This document shows, piece by piece, positions 32,512 through 43,798 of a stretch of DNA of 64,000 nt. The DNA is taken from contig JAIFAC010000215.1 in assembly GCA_026545765.1 (NCBI GenBank), forward strand, positions 1-64,000, read 5' to 3'. Made by a program: the position numbers and the translations under genes. A model generated the notes under the pieces. The model saw only the letters and a list, made by a program, of their open reading frames with translations. It was not told where the DNA came from and searched no databases. This DNA is from Plantago major. Lineage: Eukaryota > Streptophyta > Magnoliopsida > Lamiales > Plantaginaceae. Numbering within the stretch: position 1 is the first letter of the stretch; every line of letters starts with the position of its first letter.

Positions 32512-33507
32512 GAAAATCCACCACCGTCAATTCCAAGGGTAAAACTCACTCTCCACACTCAAAGTAATAAACTCTCGTTGTAATCTTGGTCACCACCATC
32601 GTCTAGTATGTCAAGACCGAAGTCTAGCCAAGAGTGAGGGGTCTCGGTCGCAATTAACCATAAACCAAGACCACAGTGAAGGGAATATCCCCACCACAAA
32701 CAAGTATGGTGCGAGGTGATGTTCCACTATGGCAACCGAAAATTCATTACTAGGAATGCGACGAGCCATCCGAAATCAAATGATACCCCACCCTAAATCG
32801 ACACTCCTTCACCGTATACTCAAAGAGCACAAAGCAAGAAATTTAAAGTGTCTCAGGTGGTTTCAATCGATTAGATCATAAAAGCCCACAAACAACTTTT
32901 CACTATCGATCCACTTACCCTTACCCAAACCAGTCCACTTAAATCGATCAGCTCTCTATCATCATTTCATGTTCACTCACGTGCAGCATAATCACAACAC
33001 AACATGCACCTTTATTCCATTCACACCTGCACCACAAACAAACAAAATACTACCTATGGCATAGATTTATTCACCTGATTTTCAAAAATATAGTACACAA
33101 ATGGAGTCCACTAGCACAAACAATTCCATTCACGTCTCCAGTTCACACGTGTGCCACAATACTTACCTTTCATCATTTCCTTGTTACATCACAACTCCAT
33201 CAGTCAGTCCCAATTCAACGCTGCACTTGTCGACACTGCACAAAATTAGAAACCGGAGGAGAGGCAAAGCAGTTCCAGGATATCACCAAACAGAGACGGT
33301 TGACTGCAGCATCCCAACACCTCAAATTCCTGCACCAATATCAGAAGCACAGAGACGGCTCCAAGAGCCAAGATTCCACATTATTATATTCCTGAAGTCT
33401 ACCTTTTCCTTTGAGCCAACTCCAACAAGTCAATTTTATTTTTTTCAGAAGATTCTAAGGGCTTGCTTTACTCTCATTATAGATTCCTTCATTTCTTCTC
33501 AACCAAA

Positions 33508-34175
33508 TTAGCCACACACAAGAATGCAAATTAAATTCCAAATCTCTTTATCTCCCCTTGTTCTTGCTTTTACATGATATTCCAACAAGTTCTCCATATT
33601 TACTCCCATTAATCTTCTACAATCTAACCAATCATAAACCAAATCCCACACTTTAATAACAAATTCACACTCTCCAAATATGTGCCACAAACTTTCAATT
33701 TCCACTTTATCACACAATTTACACCGAAGATTCTCTATGCTAAGATAAACTCCTCTCTTTTTCAAATTATCTTTGGAAGGTATTTTATTTTGAAGCAAGT
33801 TCCACACAAAAGCATTGACTTTGGTCGGGACAAGTCTATTCCACACTACCGAAGCTCATTTTTCCATTGAATTTTCCCCAACCTTTTTATGAATTTTTCT
33901 ATACCCATCTTTGGTAGTATACACACCATTACAACCTCCTACCCACACCCAACTATCATTTGTTCCCCTCTTTAAACTCAACACACTCACAATTCCTTCA
34001 ATTTCTTTCACCACTTCCACCTCCCTCTCTAGGAGTTCTCTAGTCCAATTCCAAACACACTCCACTCCAAGGTTACTAATGGACACTCTCCTTTAACACA
34101 CACAATTTATCTCTTTCTAGTCTAAATAATCTAGGGTACAAAGCTTTCAAGCTCTTGTCTAATGGACCCCACACA
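33508..34175 (-). pseudogene. LINE ORF2 C-terminal part with zf-RVT domain
   Basis: From 34175 downward the minus strand reads GPLDKSLKALYPRLFRL across a stop, then VECVWNWTRELLE and WVWVGGCNGVYTTKDGYRK. From 33846 it reads MWNRLVPTKVNAFVWNLLQ, KIPSKDNLKKRG, CKLCDKVEIESLWHIFGECEF. This is the zinc-binding domain found after RT in plant LINEs (CxxC...H...C pattern). Stops and a frame change show decay. The remainder to the poly-A is long and non-coding. Confidence 0.82.
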
Positions 34176-34189
34176 TAGAGATTGTCTCC

Positions 34190-35723
34190 TTAATTTCCCT
34201 GCACCAACCTCCTCTTAATTACTTACTCCTCATCCATCTTGCACATATAATTCAACCATATAAATACACACAAGATACACACACAAATGTATATACAATG
34301 AATAGAGAGAGTCATTTTCAGAGTTTGATTTGGTGTTTGGCTTATTTTGGGCTATTAAGAGGTGTACTATTTGTCTCTAATACTCACTAATGGTATTGGC
34401 AGTGTCTATATGTGTCCGTGTCTGTTGCAATTTCGAACCATGACATCCAAGGCTCCCAAAATTCCTTAAAATTAACACTATTCCCTGCCTCACGTGTAAA
34501 CACCACACAACCAAAACTAAGCCCATGTCGACATGAATCCAAAACCAGTAGAAAGAAAACTATAAATGTAGTCTGATTAAGATCATACCTTGTTGTTTCA
34601 GAGTTCAAAAGCCACACACAGATATACACGGCGAAATAGGGCACTAGATCAGCAAATAGACTACCTGCGCGTCAAAAAGAGATTGAGAAACGATTCGATA
34701 TCTTAACTAACGAGAACAAAGAAGAATTATCAATCTGGATCGATAATATTCCTGAGTAACGATCAATAACGATAACTTGCCTCCGTTGCTTTCTGGTTTA
34801 AATCCACGACCTGTTCGCTTTTTCACTCTCTCTTTCGACCTTCGCTCTTGCGGCTTTCTCGGTGATAATGGCATTTTGGCGCTGATGATGATGATGATCG
34901 CGCTGATGACGATGATGTTGATCGCGCTGGGGAGTGGGGAATAATTGTCGATTTGATGATAGTATGATTTTGGAAATGTTTAATTTGGGGATGATTCTTT
35001 GATTTGATTGTGTATGGATGTTTAATTTGGGGAGTTGTTTGTTTTGATTTAATTTTGATTATTGGTTTTGATTTAATTTTGATTTTAAAATTTTAATTTT
35101 AATTTTAATTTTTTAATAAAGGTAATTTTTTAATATATCAAAAATATTTTTTTAAATATATTTAAATAATTTAAAGCAACATAGGCGGTTAGAGCAACAC
35201 GTAGCGCAACACCTTGTGCGACAAGAGCGACACCCCATGTCAACAGTTAGTGCGAAAGGTAACAGATTATTCGATCTCCACCGTTAAAATTTTAATCTAA
35301 TGGATCAAAATAGGTGACTGACATTCTGTACTGTTGACGATAGAAAGTCACTAACATTATGATGGATAGGTGGCCACATGTAAGTTTTATCTCCAGGAAC
35401 TAGTGGGAATTATTTTATCTTTTATACTTCATACCGACACATCAAAATGGTAAGAATAAGATACAATATTAGTAAAAGCTTATTAAGATATTTTGAGGTT
35501 GAGAACACTAATCACAACCACGAACAAGGTGCATTTCTATTTTGAAATTCGTGTAAAACTTCATTTAGTTTTGTGATTAGTAACAACTTTAGAATGTATG
35601 ACTAATTTGGGAAGTATTTAGTTCTGAGGGGATTAAGTGTGGTATGGTACTTGTGTTGTTGCAATGGGCGAGCGTATGATTAAACAGTCTTTAAGCTATG
35701 GCCGTAAAAGAAGTAGGATATAT
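34190..35723. other. Intergenic DNA upstream of SCAMP; possible 5' part of the FRS-like locus
   Basis: No definite gene. An ORF at 34387-34644 (minus) is not recognised. The stretch near 34790-34930 on the minus strand has ATCATCATC and GCGATC words and a purine-rich leader-like segment that might be an untranslated exon of the FRS-like gene. 35040-35170 is nearly pure A/T. Confidence 0.35.
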
Positions 35724-35913
35724 AAGTAACTACCAAGAGAAAGGAAGAAAGTGGAAAGGAATTGTAAAAGAAGGGAATATGAACTTCCATATGATCCGGA
35801 AAACAGTCCTTAACCAACTGCCCGGCCAAAAGAGTCGGATGTACGCAAGTAACTACCAAGAGAAAGAAAAAGAAAGTTGAAAGGAATAGTAAAAGAAGAG
35901 AATATGAACTTCC
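35724..35913. repeat. 65-bp direct duplication upstream of SCAMP
   Basis: AAGTAACTACCAAGAGAAAG to GAATATGAACTTCC occurs at 35724-35788 and 35847-35913, separated by 58 bp. It lies 150-340 bp before the SCAMP ATG, so it is in the promoter region. Confidence 0.85.
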
Positions 35914-36063
35914 CGGCATCAAAGATGGTAAAATTGTCCCCAAATCTAAAACCCCTACCAGAATTTCATCTTATACTCTTTACCAAATCCACATTTTCTC
36001 AGATCTGTCTCTTCTTCTTTCACCTGAGAATATTGTTTGTAGCTTCCATTTTCCTCCATTCCA
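35914..36063 (+). promoter_or_regulatory. SCAMP 5' leader region
   Basis: CT-rich sequence (TCTGTCTCTTCTTCTTTCACC, in part) precedes the ATG, as in many plant leaders. The transcription start cannot be placed from sequence alone. The first AUG of the reading frame has the context CCAATGGC. Confidence 0.45.
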
Positions 36064-39000
36064 ATGGCTGGTCGTCGCAATTCCAATCCCTTCGACGAAG
36101 AAGAACTCAATCCTTTTGCGGTAATGAATGCATTTCTCGGTATATTTTCACGCATTGTGGCATTTTGTTTGTTGCATCTTCAATGCCGATCTGTTTCTCG
36201 TGTTTTAAATCTGATGCTACTGGGTTACTGCATTGATGTCAGTTGTGCACTTCCTGCAATTGTACATTCATTTGTTATTTTTTGAATGCATTGTCTATAT
36301 TTCATGATATGCTCAAACTCAATAGTTTTTGTTTGTGGTTGGTTTAAGTTGTAAAATGCAGGTGTATATGCAAGGCAGTGAATCACGGGGGTTAGATAAA
36401 GGTGTTATGGATTCACAAAACTCATTGTTGAGGGTTACCAGCACCATATATGATTTATTGAACTAAATAGTTAGTAGAACAGATATAGAACTTCTCTTTA
36501 ATTTTTGGAGAGCTACATTGTGATTTATGGTTGAGGCGATTCAAGGTGTGTAGCTGTATTTAATAAACTGTCCTGGTTCCTATAAAAGTGAGTGTACTAA
36601 GACGGATCAGTGCAATGTATTTAATACCTCCCGGCTTTTTAATTTATAGTTCAACCATGAAACAGACTTAAGTGCATTAAACTTAAAATGCCAGCTGGAG
36701 GACCAGTAGACAAGGAAGTTTGGGTTCATATTTCTTCAGTTTTCTCGTTGCCATTTAGGGTGTCAAGTTTGCCAAGGCAATCACTTCCTTGGTGTTTGAA
36801 ATGTAATTCCGTAATGAAGTACTGGTGATTATAAGTTTAGCTTTTAAATGGTCTCCTTCTCATGTTTGCTCTTTTTGTTTGCCACCCCCGACTCACCACT
36901 CACACTTGGCTTCTGATGGCAGGATGAAGACCAAGGAAATGGTCACTCAAATTATGGTGGAGGTGCCTTTTATATGCCCGTAAACTTCTCTCCCCTGCTA
37001 TTTTGTTTCATTTTTCATTTTTTTTCTTCTAATATGCACATGTTGTATTTAATTTCCTTATATCCTGACATTACATTTGCCCCCACAAGCCTTCCTGGTT
37101 TATGTGTTTATGCCTACGTGTCTGACATCTGAATGTTATTTGGTCTGAGTAAGCCTGCTGTTCTTGTAAAGAACTATGCATTGATTTTTTTTTTTTTTTT
37201 TTTGTTGTACATGGTTTCCTAGCCTACAGGTCTTCTTAAAATTTGTTGATACGGATATAAACTAGTCATTCACCTCTCTAGTTTTTGCAATCAATGCATC
37301 CAGACACCTCTCCCACTATTGTCTCATCATAAGTATATAATTTTAAGTTTCTAACCCTCTACATCTCTCTCCAGAAAGTTTGCATTGACAATCTGTCTAT
37401 ATGTATTCAGACACTGATATTTCTCTGTTTCCAGTTTTCTTATTTGTCTTTTTTTTTTTTTTCCAGAATCCTAGAAGTGTCCCACCAGCAAACACAAGGC
37501 TATCACCTCTTCCTCCTGAGCCCGTTGACTATGACCGTGGGGCAACGGTTGATATCCCTCTTGATAGTTCCAAGGTACATCAGAATCATTACATTTAGTT
37601 AAACAACCAAGGACGTGAAACATGGAAATGTTAGGTCTGTTATTCTTCTACAGGATTTGAAAAAGAGAGAGAAAGAACTCCAAGCTAAAGAGGCTGAATT
37701 GAAAAAGAAGGAACAGGTGCATACCCACTCACACCTCTTGTACAGTTCGATAGATTTCATACATTTACCAAATGCCAAAATTTCTGAATAATTAAGATTC
37801 TTCAGTACTTTAGCTCACATGGACACTTATTCCGGCAATACCGATCTAAATCTCCAACTCATGTCGCTTTTATATTATTTTATTTTAGTTTTCTCAATTA
37901 ATAGTTTCCTTTTCTTATGCTGTCTAATGTAAGGGTTTCTTTTATTTTATTTTCTTTTAGCAATTAATAGTTTCCTTTTCTTATGCTGTCTAGGAACTGA
38001 AAAGGAGAGAAGATGCCATTGCACGATGTAATTTTCTCTTTTGCAATTGATGCCTTGACTTTTCCTGCAAGTCAGATATCTTTGTCCTACAACGTTTGAC
38101 ATGTTATCTTTATTTCCTATTGGCAGCTGGAGTTGTCATTGAAGATAAAAATTGGCCACCCTTTTTCCCTATTATTCATCATGATATTGCAAATGAGATC
38201 CCAATTCATCTTCAGAAGCTGCAGTATGTCGCATTCACTACAATGTTGGGTATGCCATTTATCTCGCTACTAACTACATACACAAAATTTTCTCTGCCCT
38301 CTCGGGTACCTAGAGTATGCTAAAACAGATCTCATGTTCAGTTTCATTTTCTCATACCAATAATGGAACCATCTGGACTAAAGAATATTGCAGTAGGAAT
38401 CCATTTTTTAATGAATTTCTTAGGAACATTCTTTTGTCTAACAGGAACATAAGGAGAAATTCTAGTTAAATGATTAGTATCATTGTTATTAAGAACTATT
38501 TTCTTCCTTGGTGTGTTCCTTGGTGCTCCATTTGGTGCTTTCAGATACATGTCGGGGTTTACGAGTGCGCTTCTCAGCAAACTTAGCTTTCCTAGCCAGA
38601 TTTCTTCTAGCCCTGGCATTTAGATTTTCAGTGGCTTGACTCATCTTCCACTTCTGATAATTGCTGTGAGCAATTCTAGCCTTTAACCATCGTTCTTGCT
38701 CTTGTATATACTCACGAGCAAGTTGTTTCCCGATGGCTTTATAGTCAATACCATTCCGAGCACCTGGTGCTATCTGAGTTCTCATCTCGTGACTTTGCTA
38801 GTCTGGGTAGTCTATTTTCTTTCCAGAAAACCCTCATTTGTCAATCATTCATTGAATGATAAATAACTTTATGCTCTCCTAGTGACTAAAAACTTTTTGT
38901 TAAGGAGAGTAGAACACAGCTCCATAGAAGAAACTCTTCCATACCCCTCCAGAGTTATGGGAATTCATTTGTTTTGATTATTGGTATCATTATGCTTTAT

Positions 39001-41390
39001 AACTTGGATTTTTTTTTTAATTATTGGTATCGTTACAATCTATCTCATTGGCACCACCACTTTAGTGATGAAATTTTAGATGCATTCTAAAGGAAAATGT
39101 CTGGCGAAGTAAACTCTGGTAGAGTAAATACATGTATCTCAATAAAGTCAAGCCATCAGCGCTTACTGAATATGAAGTACTGAAGACTGATATGGTCTGG
39201 CTTGATAATTGTTCTGCATCAGCAAGAACAAGATTCATTCACCAAATGTCTCTTATCCAACACTAGACATAGAATCAAATATGAAGCTGCGAATGTTGGA
39301 GGTCCCCTATGTCATATGGTCTATAAGATCAAGAATGCAATCCACCAAATCTTATTAAACATTTGACACTTGTAGTTTCCAACAAGACCAATACTACAAT
39401 TTTCATAATAATAGTCTGGAACACAGCTGAATTATACTGAGATTTCTTTGCGATGTTCTGTAGCGTAATCTGGGGCTGCATACCTAGGTGACTAATGAAG
39501 ATAGTAATATTTGATGAGAGCATTGTAGAAATGAAATATTAGATGCCGATGTCATGGGTGAACACATTATGCACACTGATATAACATAGTTTCTTCTACA
39601 AATTTATCATTCTGTTGGCACTTAACCTTCATATTTGCCTAGACTTATTCTGCCTGCCTGGAGTTTTAGTTGGATATCGTGGACGTGTTGTCTTTCAGGT
39701 ATAGTTGGCTGTCTTCTATGGAATGTTGTGGCAGTTACCGTAGCTTGGATCAAGGGGGAAGGTAGGTGCCTTAATGTTTTACAGCTTTTCTATGACACCA
39801 TTGATCTTTGATGATGTTAATATGGTTTCATCCTTCTCATACTTAGGTCCCACAATCTGGTTTCTGGCAATCATCTACTTCATATCAGGTGTTCCAGGAG
39901 CCTATGTGTGTTGGTACCGCCCTCTTTATCGTGCAATGAGGTACTTCATATAATTTTGTCATCTCAATTATGTCCTTTCTCTTGCTCGACGCCTCATTTA
40001 GTACACATTGTAACATCAAAAATCAATTTAAGGTTCTGCTGTATTATAATGATGCTCATATAGTTTTGCAAATGCTGATCATACATATGGGTTGATTGGA
40101 GTCGTGTATTTTAATATGTATTCAAATCACAGTAGTATTTTCCCACTCCAATTTCTATTGATATTTATATTTATCGGCACATTGCAGGACTGATAGTGCT
40201 TTGAAGTTTGGGTGGTTCTTCTTATCTTACTCGGTATGCACTTAATCTTTCCCCCTAAAATTTTGCAGGTCTGATTATCATATTCACGGGGTTTATTATT
40301 TTACTTTGTTATTGCTGCAGTTTCACATTGCTTTCTGTGTTTTTGCTGCCGTCGCTCCTCCAATAATCTTTAAAGGAAAATCTTTGACGTAAGACTTCTC
40401 TTATTTGGTTTATTTCTCACTTGAGGGGCCTGCTATAACTGTCCTCAAGTTTCTTTAGTAACCACATAGATTCATTTAAAAAACAAATGATACTGTAGAA
40501 CTGTACTACTGTGTCATCTGTACGTATGTGAGATATTCAAAGCAATCGTGTCCTGCCCTTTATTATCTTCTGCTAATGCTTGTCCAACTTCAATATTGAC
40601 AGTGGAATCTTGCCTGCAATTGACATTTTGACTGGAAATGCTCTGGTTGGGGTAAGCCTATCTAACATTAATCATGTGGTTGAATATTCACTCTCGTTTT
40701 CTTCAGAATGCTTTTTGTGGTATCTATGCTTTTGTCCTTTATCCTCTATGGCTATAATTATTTATTAGTTTTACTATTACTCTTTAAAATGTACAAAACA
40801 GTAACTTTTTGTTCAGTGTCTGTTTGTTGCGACCTGATCAATCATTCACCTTATTAGGCTCTATTCGACCTTATTTGATCAAAATAAGGTTCTATGAGTT
40901 TAATGTGAATGTCAATAACGTGGTTGATCAGGTGGTAGATTTGAAAAGCTACTTAGCTAGCTTTTCACAAAGTACTATCACGTTATCAGGTTGTTCTGCA
41001 AAACATACACTTAGTATGATAGGCAGCATCCACTGTATTCCTTTCTATGTGCGATTGGTCTTTTAAAAGCAAAAGAAGTTAACATTTTCTACTTGTATAT
41101 TTTAGGCCCTCTGTTTGAATTGACAATACTAAAAACTTCTGTGACTCTGTTTGCAGATATTTTACCTAGTGGGATTTGCATTCTTCTGTATTGAATCAAT
41201 GATCAGCATATGGGTGATTCAGGTTCAACATCAGTCGGAACTTGTTCATTTTCAATTATTGTTACCTTCTTATAAAGTCTATGTAATCTTCTTCCACATG
41301 CAGCAAGTTTACATGTACTTCAGAGGAAGTGGAAAAGCTGCAGAAATGAAGAGGGAGGCTGCTAGAAGTACTATGATGTCTGCATTTTGA
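36064..41390 (+). CDS. SCAMP: Secretory carrier-associated membrane protein (SCAMP), 13 coding exons, 304 aa
   Basis: Coding exons are 36064-36120, 36923-36979, 37467-37574, 37654-37716, 37994-38027, 38127-38249, 39699-39761, 39847-39940, 40188-40233, 40321-40388, 40603-40651, 41157-41222 and 41304-41390. They join in frame to 915 nt with GT-AG introns throughout. SCAMPs are tetraspan proteins of the trans-Golgi network, endosomes and plasma membrane that act in vesicle traffic. The N-terminus has two NPF motifs (residues 8-10 and 16-18) for EH-domain binding, then a proline-rich stretch, a charged coiled coil (about 75-106), the conserved [13 protein letters not shown], four membrane spans (about 140-275) and the E-peptide [11 protein letters not shown] (190-200) between spans 2 and 3. 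It is full length for the family and the only clearly intact gene here. Confidence 0.96.
38341..38785 (-). pseudogene. Unidentified basic ORF, antisense in SCAMP intron 6, one frameshift
   Basis: On the minus strand a frame opens [16 protein letters not shown], continues through [13 protein letters not shown] and [15 protein letters not shown], and at a CCCC run near 38549 must shift by one base to continue as [18 protein letters not shown], then [13 protein letters not shown] and [14 protein letters not shown]. The joined length is about 148 residues, rich in Arg, Lys and Asn. It looks like a real former protein segment, possibly the nucleic-acid-binding part of a retroelement or endogenous pararetrovirus, but no family can be named. 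It lies wholly within the 1449-bp intron 6. Confidence 0.45.
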
Positions 41391-42487
41391 CATGAATGAA
41401 TGGTTAGCAAGTAACTCAGGGCTGCTGAAATATTGACTATTATCTTACAAGTGACTGATGATATGAAACGATATAAAGTTGCTCAATACATACAAAGTAT
41501 AGTCGAAACTAGCTCTCCAGACTGGTTGATGATTCCTTGGTGCTGTTTCTGTACTTCTACTGTTGCAGTGATGCTCGATATGGCTAAAAGTGGTTTCAGA
41601 CTGAAGGGTTGTTCACTGTTGATGATATATTCCCTTTATTCGGGGACTCGGATATACTTAAAAAAGTGATAGAGCTAATGCTTATTTGACTTGTAAAGTT
41701 TACTGACTAAACATTGGTTTTGTTAATCTTGGGAAATCAATAGTACAGCTTTTGTTGCTTATGCACACTAATTAGTACAGGTTTGTTTAAGTTTATAGAT
41801 ATCAATCGACTGATGTTCTTACGCAAGTGGACCGTTATCTATTATTGCGTGTCTTACCTGTTTGGGTGATATTTTTCCCAAACTTCATATTAACTTATGA
41901 GGCGCACAAAGTATTGGAAAAACTGCAAGTGAGATAGGCAAGTCTTTGGTTACGGATCACATGCGCGTGTACTTGTGGAGATTGATATTGCGTAGGAACT
42001 CAATCACCAGTTACCATTAAGAATCGACAAGGAAATAGGTTCAATCAAACGATTGATTATGAATGGATGCCATTGAATTGCCACAAAAGTTTACGTGCTG
42101 GACATGCTAAGAAACTCCTCAAATGTTCAAACCTCGGCTTTTATAAAACAACAGCAAGTGTGGCGTGTAAAAAAAGGGTGATTGTTTACCCTTGCTAATA
42201 ACAGCGCTTATGTCCGTTGTTGAAGAAGATTTGCTCCAATCTCCGATCTTTGTATGTTGCTCTAGCTGCATTATTGAAAACCAGGGTGAAACTTTAAAAC
42301 ACCCATGGTTAGAAGAAAATTTAGCACCCACTGGTCATTCTTAGATTACAACATGAGAGAAAGGTCGAACATGGATTCTTTGGGATCCTAGTCAGATAGA
42401 AATAAGGGAACAATCACACAAGAATGAATCCAGAAAGGCAATGCAAGGATAGACTTATGAGGAGAAAAAAATTATGGTTTCTCACCA
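41391..42487. other. SCAMP 3' UTR and intergenic DNA
   Basis: Follows the SCAMP stop. The first few hundred bases are probably 3' UTR. No element ends or coding domains are seen before the PPR pseudogene on the other strand. Confidence 0.5.
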
Positions 42488-43798
42488 TCATACATGGAGA
42501 GCATGTAAAAGCTTCACAATCAAATTTTCAGCTTCTTCTATCTCCCCAGCTCGACCTAAAAGATCAACCATGCAACTATAAATTTCAATTCCAACCTTGA
42601 TCCCAAGTTCTTCGTACATCGAGATGAAAAGTTTACGCCCTTGATCAACCAAACAACAATGGCTGCAAGCAAAAAGAACGCCTAGAAAACTAAACCAATT
42701 AGGCATGACTCCATCTTTAATCATCTGATCAAATATCCTAATAGATTCTTCTCCCCACCCATTTTGAGCAAATCCACAAATCATCGAGTTCCAAGCAATT
42801 ACATTTTTAACAGGCATCTGCGAGAAAATCATGTAAGCAAAATCAGTAGAGCCACACTTTGCATACAAATCTACCAAAGCAGATTCAACCACTACGTCTC
42901 TCCATCCACCTAAACAAATCAACAACCTCTTCAAATTTTTCACTCCTGCAATGTCCCCCAAGGAAAGCATACAAAGAAACCGAATTCTTCCTCTCGATCC
43001 TGTCAAACACACGTTGCGACTCCTGGACAAACCCATACTTAACATACATATCAACTAAACTACTATCAACAAACACATTCCCCCAAAGCCCACTAGTAAC
43101 AGGCCCAGCATGCACTTGTTTACCTTGCTTCCATCTTCTCAAATTCCCCAAAGTAGTTAAAGCACTCCCAAAGGTAAAATTATCAGGTAAAAATCCGTAT
43201 CTCATAATCATCAAATTGATATGACACCCTCAACGCCTCATCGTAACAATCATACCTCGCTAGCGACGAAATCAACGAGGTACAACAAACCACATCCGGT
43301 TCAGGCATTTCATCAAACAGTTGGCGACATTCCCCTTATTTCCCAGTTCTCCCATACATGTCAATCAAAGCAGCACCAATTAAACAATTCGACTGAAACC
43401 CACATTTCAAAACCACCCCATGTAACAGCCGATAAAGTGAAATCATTCGAACCAATTTCGCTTGTACGCCACATTTGTAGATACCAGTCAATAGCTTTAT
43501 CAGAACTTCCAGCTCGAATGCAACCGGAGATGATGGAGGTCCAAGAAACAACATCCTTGTGAAGTAACTCGTCGAAGAATTTGAGGGTGTCGTTAATGTC
43601 AGAGGAGAGTTTGAAGTAGAGGGATAAAATGGTGTTTCCGACGGAGAGGTGGGTTAGGACTTAGGAGGTTGGTCTTGATGAGGTGGGAATGGAGCTGGAG
43701 GCCGAGAGGGAAGTGGTGGGACTTGGTGATGGCGTGTAGAATTGTGGCGTATAAGATTTGTTTGGAATTGGATTGTAGAGTAGTGATTGATAATAAAA
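42488..43798 (-). pseudogene. PPR protein (PLS/E class, At1g03540-like), truncated and frameshifted
   Basis: Starting near 43790 the minus strand codes for SKQILYATILHAITKS, then SWTSIISGCIRAGSSDKA, HGVVLKCGFQSN, ALIDMYGR, QLFDEMPEPDVV, GFLPDNFTFGSALTTLGN, KQGKQVHA, SSLVDMYVKYG, RVFDRIERKNSVS, ESALVDLYAKCGSTDFAY, NVIAWNSMICGFAQNGWGEE and SCMVDLLGRAGEIEEAENL, ending at 42488. The order is that of an organelle-targeted plant PPR RNA-binding protein. At least five frame changes occur, about 30 residues are missing near 42905, and the C-terminal E domain is cut short. The N-terminus, with any transit peptide, is missing because a gypsy LTR begins at 43799. Confidence 0.82.

Larger units (their letters stand above)
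31980..34189 (-). mobile_element. 5'-truncated LINE with 14-bp target-site duplication
   Basis: TAGAGATTGTCTCC is present at 31980-31993 and again at 34176-34189, bounding the insert. The left end inside is a run of T (31995-32010), so the poly-A tail is on the minus strand and the LINE is in minus orientation. Its coding end (33508-34175) keeps the RT-associated zinc-binding domain. The 5' truncation falls within ORF2, typical of incomplete reverse transcription. Confidence 0.85.

Noticed and set aside
33101..33511. 136-codon open frame on the plus strand
   Set aside because: It lies in the 3' part of a minus-strand LINE and is an antisense, low-complexity translation.
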